DNA of 64,000 nt from positions 248,001 through 312,000 of the forward strand of contig CBINHC010000003.1 in the NCBI GenBank assembly GCA_966250385.1, in the 5' to 3' direction. Source of the DNA: DASWTL01 sp966250385 (GTDB lineage Bacteria; Bacteroidota; Bacteroidia; Sphingobacteriales; Sphingobacteriaceae). The notes beneath the pieces were generated by a model. The model saw nothing but the letters and a program-made list of their open reading frames with translations. It was not told where the DNA came from and made no database searches. The position numbers and the translations under genes were made by a program. Positions 8,570 to 16,417 of this stretch are shown here, in pieces (positions within the stretch are counted from its first letter, which is position 1; each line of letters begins with the position of its first letter).

Positions 8570-8932
8570 TTAGAAAGGCAAATCATCTTCGTCGGATGCC
8601 GGTGCAATATCCGCAGGAGCAGCATACTGCGGAGCCGGAGCGGCCGCATTTCCTGTCAGAATATTCAGTCTCCAGGCAACAAGGGTATTGAAGTAGGAAG
8701 TTTTACCGTTGCGGTCTGTCCACGGACGGCCACGCAGGTTAAAAAATACTTCGACCTGGTCACCAACTTTCACATTATCAAAAAGGTTGACCTTGTCCTG
8801 CACCGCTTCAAACTTGATGAACTCCGGGTAGGTGGGGTTCTCCGCATACTCTACAATAAGTTCACGTTTTTTGAATTTCTCGCTCACTTCCATTACTGGA
8901 CCAACCTCATGTACTTTTCCTTTAATATCCAT
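8570..8932 (-). CDS. DUF3127 protein with SSB-like acidic tail
   Basis: A 120-residue protein of the DUF3127 family, widespread in Bacteroidota. The N-terminal 90 residues (MDIKGKVHEVGPVMEVSEKF, then VEVFFNLRGRPWTDRNGK) read as a small OB-like beta barrel. An Ala/Pro-rich linker follows, and the protein ends in DEDDLPF, which closely resembles the conserved DDDIPF tip by which bacterial single-stranded DNA-binding protein recruits repair and replication enzymes. The family is known as a conserved domain of uncertain role; a DNA-binding or SSB-partner-binding job is inferred from the tail and fold. It stands alone, convergent with the 7565 gene and divergent from the methyltransferase at 8996. 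Confidence 0.85.
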   Translation of the reverse strand: MDIKGKVHEVGPVMEVSEKFKKRELIVEYAENPTYPEFIKFEAVQDKVNLFDNVKVGDQVEVFFNLRGRPWTDRNGKTSYFNTLVAWRLNILTGNAAAPAPQYAAPADIAPASDEDDLPF

Positions 8933-8977
8933 ATTCGTATAAAAACAATCAAACCCAAATCTCCATATTTATATTGA

Positions 8978-8985
8978 TTAACTTC
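8978..8985 (+). promoter_or_regulatory. possible -7 element of the methyltransferase gene
   Basis: TAACTTCG lies 11 bp before the ATG at 8996 and differs from TAnnTTTG by one base. No convincing -33 element is seen; the predicted leader would be only a few bases. Confidence 0.3.
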
Positions 8986-8995
8986 GCACATTCTT

Positions 8996-10168
8996 ATGCA
9001 AGTTTTCCACAATAAAAGTAAGGTTATCATAACCTGTAACAAGCGGTTATCCTCCTACCTGCAGGACGAAGTTGAGGCGCTGGGATTTAAGATTAACAGG
9101 GCGTTCAGTACCGGGGTAGAGCTGGAAGCGACTGTTAATGAATGTATCAGGCTGAACCTGAATCTGCGGTGTGCAAGTCAGATACTCTATTCGCTGAAAA
9201 GCTTCACAGCGGATAATCCCGGCCGGTTGTACAAGGAGCTCACGGACTTTCCGTGGGAGGACCTTATCGACTTTTCCGGGTATTTTTCAGTGACCTCCAA
9301 TGTCGATAACGAACATATCACTACGCCTCTTTTCGCGAACCTGAAAGTGAAGGATGCCATCGTCGACCGGATCAAGGACAAGAAGGGCGTCCGTCCTAAC
9401 TCGGGGTCAGACGGCAACAAGACGGTGATCCACCTGTACTGGAAGGATGACCAGGCTGAAATCTTCATTGATACTTCAGGCGAGACCCTTGCCAAGCACG
9501 GCTACCGGAAGATTCCGGGAAAAGCCCCTATGCTGGAGGCTCTCGCTGCTTCGGTCATCATGTCAACCAAATGGGACCGGAACAGTCCGCTCGTCAACCC
9601 GATGTGCGGCTCAGGAACCATCGCTATCGAGGCGGCGCTGCTGGCAACCCACAAGACTCCCGGCCTGTTCCGGATGAACTATGGCTTCATGCATGTCCTC
9701 GGGTATGATGAGCAGGTGTTTTTCCAGGAACGGAGAAATCTGAAGGAGCAGGCGAAAAAGGAACTGAATTTCCGGATCATCGCCAGTGACATATCGGAAG
9801 ATGCGGTCGACGTATCCCGCCGCAACGCAAAAACGGCCGGCGTCGATCACCTGATCGACTTTCATGTATGCGATTTTGCCGAAACTCCGGTGCCGGAAGC
9901 TCCCGGCATGGTAATCTTCAACCCGGAATACGGCGAGCGGCTAGGTGTGCACACCAAACTGGAAGCGACTTACAAGCGTATGGGCGATTTCATGAAGACT
10001 TCCTGCAAAGGATATACCGGCTATATTTTCACCGGGAATCCTGACCTGGCGAAAAAGATCGGCCTCAGGGCTTCCCGCCGGATCGAATTTTATAACGGTA
10101 AACTGGATTGCCGTCTCCTGGAGTATGAACTGTATGAAGGAAGCAAAAGGGAGCCCAGGAATGCATAG
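8996..10168 (+). CDS. THUMP-domain 23S rRNA methyltransferase (RlmL N-terminal type)
   Basis: A SAM-dependent RNA methyltransferase of 390 residues, homologous to the N-terminal half of E. coli RlmL, which makes m2G2445 in 23S rRNA. An N-terminal ferredoxin-like/THUMP part (about 1-160) is followed by a Rossmann methyltransferase with NPMCGSGTIAIEAAL near 200-215. The catalytic (N/D)PP(Y/F) motif reads NPEYGERLG at Asn309, with Glu in place of the second Pro. The site specificity is inferred from the family. It overlaps the following HD gene by 8 bp. Confidence 0.88.
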   Translation: MQVFHNKSKVIITCNKRLSSYLQDEVEALGFKINRAFSTGVELEATVNECIRLNLNLRCASQILYSLKSFTADNPGRLYKELTDFPWEDLIDFSGYFSVTSNVDNEHITTPLFANLKVKDAIVDRIKDKKGVRPNSGSDGNKTVIHLYWKDDQAEIFIDTSGETLAKHGYRKIPGKAPMLEALAASVIMSTKWDRNSPLVNPMCGSGTIAIEAALLATHKTPGLFRMNYGFMHVLGYDEQVFFQERRNLKEQAKKELNFRIIASDISEDAVDVSRRNAKTAGVDHLIDFHVCDFAETPVPEAPGMVIFNPEYGERLGVHTKLEATYKRMGDFMKTSCKGYTGYIFTGNPDLAKKIGLRASRRIEFYNGKLDCRLLEYELYEGSKREPRNA

Positions 10169-10808
10169 CCTCATTGAGAAAACGGCTGCCTATGTACGGG
10201 AAGCCCTGAACGGATCGGAGGCCGGGCATGACTGGTGGCATATTCAGCGGGTCTGGAACAATGCCCGGACCATAGGCGCCGGCGAACAGGTGGATATGCT
10301 GGTCGTAGAGCTGGCCGCCCTGCTCCATGATATAGCGGACAGTAAGTTCCATGGAGGCGATGAAGAGGTCGGGCCGCGTAAGGCAGGTGAGTTCCTGGCT
10401 TCGGCGGGCGCGGATCCGGAAGTGACGGAACATGTCCGGCAGATTATCCGCAATATGTCGTTCAAGGCAAACCTGGGAGAGGTGTCATTCCATTCCCCGG
10501 AACTCGCCGTGGTCCAGGATGCCGACCGGCTGGATGCCATCGGAGCTATCGGCATTGCCCGGGCATTCACCTACGGCGGCTTCAAGAACCGCGAGCTGTA
10601 CAATCCGGATATCAGGCCGAACCTGCAGATGAGCAGGGAGGAATACAAAAGCAACCAGGCTCCCACGATCAACCATTTTTACGAAAAGCTGCTGCTCCTG
10701 AAGGATAAGATGAACACCGAAACCGGTAAACGTATCGCAGCGGGACGTCACCGGGCGATGGAATGCTATCTCGAACAGTTCTACGCCGAGTGGGAAGGGA
10801 GCCGCTAA
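10161..10808 (+). CDS. HD-domain phosphohydrolase
   Basis: A 215-residue metal-dependent hydrolase of the HD superfamily (YedJ-like). Visible ligands are HDWWHIQRVW near residues 25-34, LLHDIAD near 55-61, and QDADRLDAIGAIG near 118-130. The start at 10161 (ATGCATAG) overlaps the stop of the methyltransferase; the upstream ATG at 10125 would give a 44-bp overlap and a non-family extension. The substrate is unknown. It is translationally coupled to the rRNA methyltransferase but no functional link is obvious. It converges on the UbiA gene with a 4-bp overlap. Confidence 0.88.
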   Translation: MHSLIEKTAAYVREALNGSEAGHDWWHIQRVWNNARTIGAGEQVDMLVVELAALLHDIADSKFHGGDEEVGPRKAGEFLASAGADPEVTEHVRQIIRNMSFKANLGEVSFHSPELAVVQDADRLDAIGAIGIARAFTYGGFKNRELYNPDIRPNLQMSREEYKSNQAPTINHFYEKLLLLKDKMNTETGKRIAAGRHRAMECYLEQFYAEWEGSR

Positions 10809-11683
10809 GCGCGGATCCACACGATCATGAAATAGACCAGCATCATGCCGGCGCTTAGCATGGTCATCCGGGTCGTATTTCCGTAACTCGCCTCCTTTGG
10901 GTCCTTTCCCGTCTTTCGGTACCATACCAGGAACCAGGTCATGACCGGCACCATACACACCAGGAACAGGTAAAAATTTTCGGCCTGTTCCTGGTTTCTC
11001 CAGTAAACATACAGGCTGTACGCGGCGATCAGGAACAGCACCGCGGAAAACCGGAAGGATCCCCTGATTCCCAGCGCGCGGCTCAGCGTGCGGTCGCCTC
11101 TTCTGGCATCTTCCTCATGCTGGTACACCTGGGTGAGGGGATAGGTAGCCCCGATCAGAAAGGAACAGATCAGGCCCGCAAACCGGAAGTCCGGGTTCAG
11201 GTTCCAGTGGGCCCGGAGGCTCAGTCCGGATACAGCCGCATACGTGCTCCAGAAAACAAAAGCGCCCTGGAAAATAAATACGACCAGGAAACTGACTACC
11301 GGATATTTCTTAAGCCGGACAATCGGGTGGCTGTACATCTTGGAAAGGAGCCCGTAGACAAATACCGAAAAACAAAACTCCATGTTGACAAGTAATGCTA
11401 ATAGAAGTCCCGCCAGTTCAAGCAGGAGGGAAGTATGGTACAGCCCCTTGTCCACCGGCGGCGGGTTTTTCAGTAAGGCGATGCTCTGCTTATCCTTATC
11501 GAAGTAACTGTTATACCCGTTGCTTGCGGGGTAGACCAGTAAATGCCATACCAGGAACACCAGGACACAGTTTGCCGGGTCCGCGACCCGGGCCTGGCTT
11601 ACGGCAAAGATAAAGACCGGCAGCAGGAACAGGGAAAAGGGGAACCGGAGGTGCAATAGGGTTGATCTCGTCAGTAAGTTCAT
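10805..11683 (-). CDS. UbiA-family prenyltransferase-like membrane protein
   Basis: A protein of about 292 residues with eight or nine predicted membrane helices. A first polar loop reads NGYNSYFDKDKQS, a variant of the UbiA N-x-x-x-D metal/diphosphate motif, and a second loop reads HEEDARRGDRTLSRALG, like the D-rich second motif of the family. The start is placed at the ATG at 11683; a TTG at 11698 is possible. It is divergent from the type III polyketide synthase with only 48 bp between starts, so a shared promoter region and a shared pathway are likely. The predicted role is prenylation of a ring made by the neighbouring genes. The acceptor and prenyl length cannot be read. Confidence 0.75.
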   Translation of the reverse strand: MNLLTRSTLLHLRFPFSLFLLPVFIFAVSQARVADPANCVLVFLVWHLLVYPASNGYNSYFDKDKQSIALLKNPPPVDKGLYHTSLLLELAGLLLALLVNMEFCFSVFVYGLLSKMYSHPIVRLKKYPVVSFLVVFIFQGAFVFWSTYAAVSGLSLRAHWNLNPDFRFAGLICSFLIGATYPLTQVYQHEEDARRGDRTLSRALGIRGSFRFSAVLFLIAAYSLYVYWRNQEQAENFYLFLVCMVPVMTWFLVWYRKTGKDPKEASYGNTTRMTMLSAGMMLVYFMIVWIRA

Positions 11684-11731
11684 CTGTAAGAGCCGCAAAG
11701 ATGGTTGTTACAACAACAATATAGGAATTTT

Positions 11732-12826
11732 ATGAGCACCGTCATTTCCGGTATCGGGGTTGCGAACCCGGCATACCGTTTTCCGCAGGACCGGATCCTG
11801 GATTTTATGACCTCGGCGCACGGGCTGGATAGCCGGCAGGCCTCCCGGCTCAGGAAGATCTATGAGCTCTCCGGCATCGATTACCGGTATTCGGTTCTGC
11901 CCGACTTCGGCGGTGAGTCTGGTGGCTCCGCTTTCTTCGGCACCGGGAAATATCCCGATCCCTGTACGCAAAGGAGGATGAAGATCTATGAGGACCACGC
12001 CAAAGGGGTGATGTATGCGGCGGTCGAAGACCTGCGGGAACGATGCCCGGCATTCCGCATTCAGGACGTAACCCATCTGATCACGGTTAGCTGTACCGGG
12101 ATGTACGCTCCGGGTCTGGATATCGACCTCCTTGGCATCCTTGGCCTGTCGGAAGACACCGAGCGGACATGCATCAATTTCATGGGGTGTTACGGCGCTT
12201 TCAATGCGCTGAAGGTCGCCGATTATATCTGCAGGGCCGAACCCGCGGCCAAGGTTCTGATTGCCGATATTGAATTATGCACGCTCCATTTCCAGCGGGT
12301 CAATACGCTGGATAACTGGCTGGCCAATTCGCTTTTCAGCGACGGGGCAGCGGCAGTCCTGGTCGAAAACAGCCGGTTCCGGTCGTCGTCCGCCGGATTC
12401 CGGCTGAAGACGTTTTACAATGTGCTGGTGGCTGAGGGCCGCGATGAAATGGCCTGGTATATCGGCAATACCGGTTTTGAGATGCGACTCTCCTCCCGGA
12501 TCGCAAAGAATATCCGCAGTCGCGTGGAGCAGGTTACAGGACAGCTCACCGGAAAGGCAGGTATCCGCCCTGAAGATGTCAGCAGGCTGGCCGTCCATCC
12601 GGGCGGACGCCGGATCCTGGAGGTCTGCAACGAGGTCCTGCAGTTCCCGGAAGAAGCCCTCCGGCCTTCCTTTGATGTCCTGAGGAACTTCGGCAATATG
12701 TCGTCAGCGTCGGTTCTCTTTGTTTTACAGGAACATCTCAGGCATGCCCGGCCCGGCGAGCTGCTGATGAGTTTTGCCTTCGGGCCCGGGCTGACGTTTG
12801 AAAGTATGATCCTCGAAACCGCCTGA
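11732..12826 (+). CDS. type III polyketide synthase (chalcone synthase-like)
   Basis: A thiolase-fold synthase of 364 residues that condenses malonyl-CoA units onto an acyl starter. The complete catalytic triad is visible: Cys153 in NFMGCYGAF, His289 in AVHPGG and Asn322 in GNMSSAS. Bacterial members of this type usually make alkylresorcinols, alkylpyrones or alkylresorcylic acids from long fatty acyl-CoA. The start is the ATG at 11732, giving MSTVISGIGV; a TTG at 11705 is possible. The methyltransferase starts 2 bp after its stop and the flavin monooxygenase follows, the same gene order as the Streptomyces srsABC phenolic-lipid operon. The product is inferred, not shown. Confidence 0.92.
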   Translation: MSTVISGIGVANPAYRFPQDRILDFMTSAHGLDSRQASRLRKIYELSGIDYRYSVLPDFGGESGGSAFFGTGKYPDPCTQRRMKIYEDHAKGVMYAAVEDLRERCPAFRIQDVTHLITVSCTGMYAPGLDIDLLGILGLSEDTERTCINFMGCYGAFNALKVADYICRAEPAAKVLIADIELCTLHFQRVNTLDNWLANSLFSDGAAAVLVENSRFRSSSAGFRLKTFYNVLVAEGRDEMAWYIGNTGFEMRLSSRIAKNIRSRVEQVTGQLTGKAGIRPEDVSRLAVHPGGRRILEVCNEVLQFPEEALRPSFDVLRNFGNMSSASVLFVLQEHLRHARPGELLMSFAFGPGLTFESMILETA

Positions 12827-12828
12827 GC

Positions 12829-13524
12829 ATGCCTGATTACAGCACCCGAAGTACCCGGTCCGAGCTAATGGACGATTTTTCGCTGGGCGCCGGCGTGATA
12901 AGGCCCGTCATGGAGGAACTGGAGGTTATCAACCGGCTTCTCGGCGGATACCGGGTTTTCTATGACGCCCTGGAAAAGCTGGACCTTCGTCCCGGTATGC
13001 TGATCAGCGACTGGGGCTGCGGCGGCGGCGATTCGCTGCGGGAACTGGCCGGCTGGGCCCGCCGGAAGAAGCTGCCGTTGGTGTTCGGCGGGATCGATGC
13101 AACCTTTACCGCCGTCAGGTATGCCCGCGACCGTTCGCTGGATTTTCCCGAGATTTCCTATCTGCACGGGGACGTCATGGATGAATCGCTGGACGGCACG
13201 CCGCCGGACGTGATCATTTCCAGTTTGTTTACCCATCATTTCGCTGACCATCAATGGGTGATGCTCATCCGGAGGATGTACACCCGGGCAACCCACGCGG
13301 TCGTTATCAACGATCTTCACCGGCATTGGTTCGCCTATCATTCTATCGGCCTGCTTACGAGCGTTTTCTCCAGGTCCGAAATGGTGAAACATGACTCGCG
13401 GCTGTCGGTGCTCCGCGGGTTCCGCAGGAATGAACTGGAAGCGCTCCTGAAACAGGCCGGGATCCGCCGGTATTCTATTGAATGGAAATGGGCTTTCCGC
13501 TGGCAGATTATCTTATTTAAATAA
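12829..13524 (+). CDS. SAM-dependent methyltransferase of the polyketide cluster
   Basis: A class I methyltransferase of 231 residues. The SAM-binding motif I reads ISDWGCGGGDSLREL near 59-73, and GDVMD near 110 with DVIISSLFTHHF near 122-133 gives the post-motifs. It starts 2 bp after the polyketide synthase stop and ends 6 bp before the oxidoreductase, so the three genes form one operon. By analogy with SrsB it may methylate the resorcinol or quinone ring on carbon or oxygen; this is inference. Confidence 0.88.
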   Translation: MPDYSTRSTRSELMDDFSLGAGVIRPVMEELEVINRLLGGYRVFYDALEKLDLRPGMLISDWGCGGGDSLRELAGWARRKKLPLVFGGIDATFTAVRYARDRSLDFPEISYLHGDVMDESLDGTPPDVIISSLFTHHFADHQWVMLIRRMYTRATHAVVINDLHRHWFAYHSIGLLTSVFSRSEMVKHDSRLSVLRGFRRNELEALLKQAGIRRYSIEWKWAFRWQIILFK

Positions 13525-13530
13525 CCGGAT

Positions 13531-14652
13531 ATGACAAGGATCGTAATTGCAGGGGCGGGATTGGCAGGATTAAGCTGCGCACTGGTGCTCCGGCGGTACG
13601 GGCACGAAGTAACGGTCTTTGAAAAAAGAAGCTTTCCGTTTCATAAGGTGTGCGGTGAATATGTCTCCAATGAGGTGCTCCCGTTTCTCTCCGCTTTTAA
13701 TATTGACGTCAGCGGATGCGGTTCTTCCCGGCTCAGCCGGCTGAAAGTGACCGGTCCGCGCGGCGCGGTCCTCGAATGTCCGCTAGACCTGGGCGGATTC
13801 GGCCTGAGCCGGTACCGCTTTGACGAATTATTGTATGAGGCATGCCGCTCCCGAGGAATCGCGTTCCATACGGGCACGAAGGTCCATGACATCCGGTTCC
13901 GGGAAAACGCGTTCCACATCGCTCTCCCTGACCGGAACGTGCAGGCGGACCTGGTGATCGGGGCGTGGGGAAAGCGCTCCAACCTGGATCAGAAACTGGA
14001 CCGGCGCTTTTTCGGCCGGCGAAGCACCTTTATGGCCGTCAAATACCATGTCCGGGCCGAACTTCCCAAAGACCAGATCCAGCTGGACCTGTTTCCGCAC
14101 GGGTACAGCGGAATCTGCGCGATCGAAGACGGGCAGTATAGTCTTTGCTACCTCTGTCGTGCAGATAGCCTCAGGCGGTATGGCGGGAGCATCCGGAAAA
14201 TGGAACGCGAGGTGCTGTTCTCCAACCCGGCGCTCAGGGCGCATCTGGAGGCCGCCGAATATCTGTCGGAGACCCCGCGCGTGATCAGCCAGATCAGTTT
14301 TGAGAGCAAGCCGCTCACGGCCGGCCATGTCCTGTTCTGCGGGGACTCCGCGGGGATGATTTCGCCGCTGTTCGGCAATGGAATGGCCATGGCCATCCGA
14401 AGCGGAAAGTTTCTTGCTGAGCTGATCCACCTGCATCTGCAGACGGATCCCGGCCTGCTTGAGCGGTCTGGCCTGGAGCGGCTCTGTGAACGGGAATGGC
14501 GGCGGAACTTCAGGTTCCGGATCGGTACCGGCAGGCTGGTCCAGAACCTTTTTACGCGGCCCTTCCTGGCCGACGCCGGAATCCGGACGCTGGGCGCCAT
14601 TCCCGGGGTGGCCCGGATGCTGGTCAAAAACAGTCATGGAAGACCGTTTTAA
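13531..14652 (+). CDS. FAD-dependent monooxygenase/oxidoreductase of the polyketide cluster
   Basis: A 373-residue flavoprotein of the p-hydroxybenzoate hydroxylase/geranylgeranyl reductase-like group. The dinucleotide motif GAGLAGLSCALVL is at residues 7-19, an ExxxF segment follows, and the second FAD motif reads FCGDSAGMISPLFGNG near 270. It is the third gene of the operon. An SrsC-like hydroxylation of a phenolic lipid to a quinone is the simplest reading. A reductive role on an isoprenoid chain is the alternative, because some relatives saturate prenyl groups and a UbiA-like enzyme is adjacent. Confidence 0.86.
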   Translation: MTRIVIAGAGLAGLSCALVLRRYGHEVTVFEKRSFPFHKVCGEYVSNEVLPFLSAFNIDVSGCGSSRLSRLKVTGPRGAVLECPLDLGGFGLSRYRFDELLYEACRSRGIAFHTGTKVHDIRFRENAFHIALPDRNVQADLVIGAWGKRSNLDQKLDRRFFGRRSTFMAVKYHVRAELPKDQIQLDLFPHGYSGICAIEDGQYSLCYLCRADSLRRYGGSIRKMEREVLFSNPALRAHLEAAEYLSETPRVISQISFESKPLTAGHVLFCGDSAGMISPLFGNGMAMAIRSGKFLAELIHLHLQTDPGLLERSGLERLCEREWRRNFRFRIGTGRLVQNLFTRPFLADAGIRTLGAIPGVARMLVKNSHGRPF

Positions 14653-14667
14653 ACCCTAACTTGCAGC

Positions 14668-15693
14668 ATGAAGTTACGTGTATTGGTTTTCCTGAATTCC
14701 CTGGCCGTCGCCCTCGCACTTTCGATCCTGAATTTCTATTTCCAGCGGAGCTGGCTGGATGTGGGTCTGACCTTCTTCATAGCGCTGGGTACCAGCTACG
14801 TGGTCTTTTACTATCTTATCGAAAAATATGTTTACAGCAAGATCAAACTGATCTACAAGTTGATACACAGTCTGAAACTTGGGAAGGATTTGAAGGATGC
14901 CCTGGGCGAGTACGTCAGTGACGACCCTATCAACGATGTCGAACTCGAGGTCAAGGAATGGGCCCGTGCCAAGAAGACCGAAATTGATGCATTGAAGAGC
15001 CAGGAGCAATTCCGACGGGAGTTCCTGACCAATATTTCCCATGAATTCAAGACCCCGCTTTTCGCTATTCAGGGATATATCGAAACTCTGCAGGAGGACG
15101 GCCTTGAAGACGCGCAGCTCGCCGCGAAGTTCCTGGGCAAAGCTGCCCGGAATGTGGAGCGGCTGAGTTTCCTGATCAAGGACCTCGATGCCATCTCAAA
15201 ACTGGAGAGCGGTGAAGTGCCCATCAACTATGAACGGTTCGACCTGGCGCCGCTGGTCCGGGAAGTAATCGAGTCCCTGGACATCAAATCCCGAGACTAC
15301 AAGATCGACCTCGTTTTTAAGGACAAGTACCAGGGACCGACCTGGGTGAACGCCGACAGGGAAAAGATCCGGCAGGTGCTCGTCAACCTCATCGGAAACT
15401 CCCTGAAGTACGGAAAGGAGCACGGCACGACGTCCATCAAAACCTTCGAACTCCATGATCAGGTGCTCGTGGAGGTGACTGATGACGGTGTAGGAATTGA
15501 GGAACAATATTTGCCAAGGGTATTCGAACGGTTTTACCGTACAGAGAAAAGCCGGTCCCGGAACGTCGGGGGATCAGGTCTGGGACTTGCGATCGTCAAA
15601 CACATTGTCGAAGCCCACCAGCAGACCATATCCGTTCGCAGTACCGTCGGCGTTGGGTCAACTTTTGGGTTTACGCTGCAGAAGGCACGTTAA
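14668..15693 (+). CDS. PhoR-like membrane histidine kinase
   Basis: A 341-residue kinase with two N-terminal helices (about 3-22 and 30-52) separated by only a few residues, so there is almost no extracytoplasmic sensor. HisKA carries NISHEFKTP with His125, and HATPase has NLIGNSLKYG, DDGVGI, FERFYR and GSGLGLAIVK. It starts 15 bp after the flavoprotein and stops 67 bp before the DUF47/Pit phosphate genes. With the Pho-box-like repeat between them, it is best read as the phosphate-starvation kinase (PhoR type). No response regulator gene is adjacent, so its partner lies outside the window or is the regulator at 4711. The assignment to phosphate is from context. Confidence 0.82.
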   Translation: MKLRVLVFLNSLAVALALSILNFYFQRSWLDVGLTFFIALGTSYVVFYYLIEKYVYSKIKLIYKLIHSLKLGKDLKDALGEYVSDDPINDVELEVKEWARAKKTEIDALKSQEQFRREFLTNISHEFKTPLFAIQGYIETLQEDGLEDAQLAAKFLGKAARNVERLSFLIKDLDAISKLESGEVPINYERFDLAPLVREVIESLDIKSRDYKIDLVFKDKYQGPTWVNADREKIRQVLVNLIGNSLKYGKEHGTTSIKTFELHDQVLVEVTDDGVGIEEQYLPRVFERFYRTEKSRSRNVGGSGLGLAIVKHIVEAHQQTISVRSTVGVGSTFGFTLQKAR

Positions 15694-15740
15694 GTTGGGC
15701 CAAAGCTTAACATTAACTTAACATTGGCTTGGTACCTTTG
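15690..15740 (+). promoter_or_regulatory. Pho-box-like operator and promoter of the phosphate genes
   Basis: Two copies of CTTAACATT begin at 15706 and 15717, exactly 11 bp apart, with a further TTAAG at 15690 and TTAAC at 15713. TACCTTTG at 15733-15740 matches the TAnnTTTG -7 element, starting 9 bp after the last repeat core, and the repeats sit where a -33 box would be. TTAACA at 11-bp spacing is the form recognised by Gram-positive PhoP and resembles the PhoB box. Confidence 0.72.
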
Positions 15741-15760
15741 CAGCAACTTAAACAGTAAAT

Positions 15761-16408
15761 ATGTCATTGAACAGTATTTTGCAGTATTTCGTGCCGAAAG
15801 ACCGGGTCTTTTTCCCGCTTTTTGAACAGGCCAGCGCTAATTTGATTCAATTGGGCGAGAAATTGAAGGAAGCCGTAAATACGGAAGACGAGGCGAAAAG
15901 AAACGAGCTATATAGGCAGATCGAGGACCTGGAGCATAAGGGTGACGAGATCACTCACCAGATCTACCTGGAACTCGGCAAGAATTTCATCACTCCGTTC
16001 GACCGCGAAGATATTCACCAGCTGGCCAGCGCTATTGACGATGTGGCGGATTATATCCACGGGTCAGCTACCCGGATGAACCTTTACAAGATCAACAACA
16101 TTACCCAGCCGATCAAGGACCTGGCGGATCTGACTTCCCAGGCATGCTACGATGTGGACAAGGCGGTGCGCGAACTGCGTAACCTTAAAAATATCCGGAA
16201 CATCGCGGATTCCTGCGTTCGCATCAACAGTCTGGAAAACCAGGCTGACAAGGTCTTTGATAAAGCGGTGGCGGATCTTTTTGAATATGAAAAAGACGCG
16301 GTAACCCTGATTAAATACAAGGAAGTATTATCTGCGCTGGAGACGGCTACAGATAAATGTGAGGATGCAGCAAATGTGATGGAGTCTATCCTGGTTAAAC
16401 ACGCTTAA
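15761..16408 (+). CDS. DUF47/PhoU-like phosphate transport regulator
   Basis: A 215-residue all-helical protein of the DUF47 (TIGR00153) family, related to PhoU, usually encoded next to Pit phosphate permeases. The sequence is rich in long amphipathic helices with conserved acidic pairs (DLEHKGDEITHQIY; DREDIHQLASAIDDVADYI), the segments that bind metal ions in PhoU proteins. It is followed after 9 bp by the permease and preceded by the Pho-box-like promoter, so co-expression under phosphate limitation is likely. It probably modulates the permease from the cytoplasmic face. Confidence 0.92.
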   Translation: MSLNSILQYFVPKDRVFFPLFEQASANLIQLGEKLKEAVNTEDEAKRNELYRQIEDLEHKGDEITHQIYLELGKNFITPFDREDIHQLASAIDDVADYIHGSATRMNLYKINNITQPIKDLADLTSQACYDVDKAVRELRNLKNIRNIADSCVRINSLENQADKVFDKAVADLFEYEKDAVTLIKYKEVLSALETATDKCEDAANVMESILVKHA

Positions 16409-16417
16409 CACTATTTC

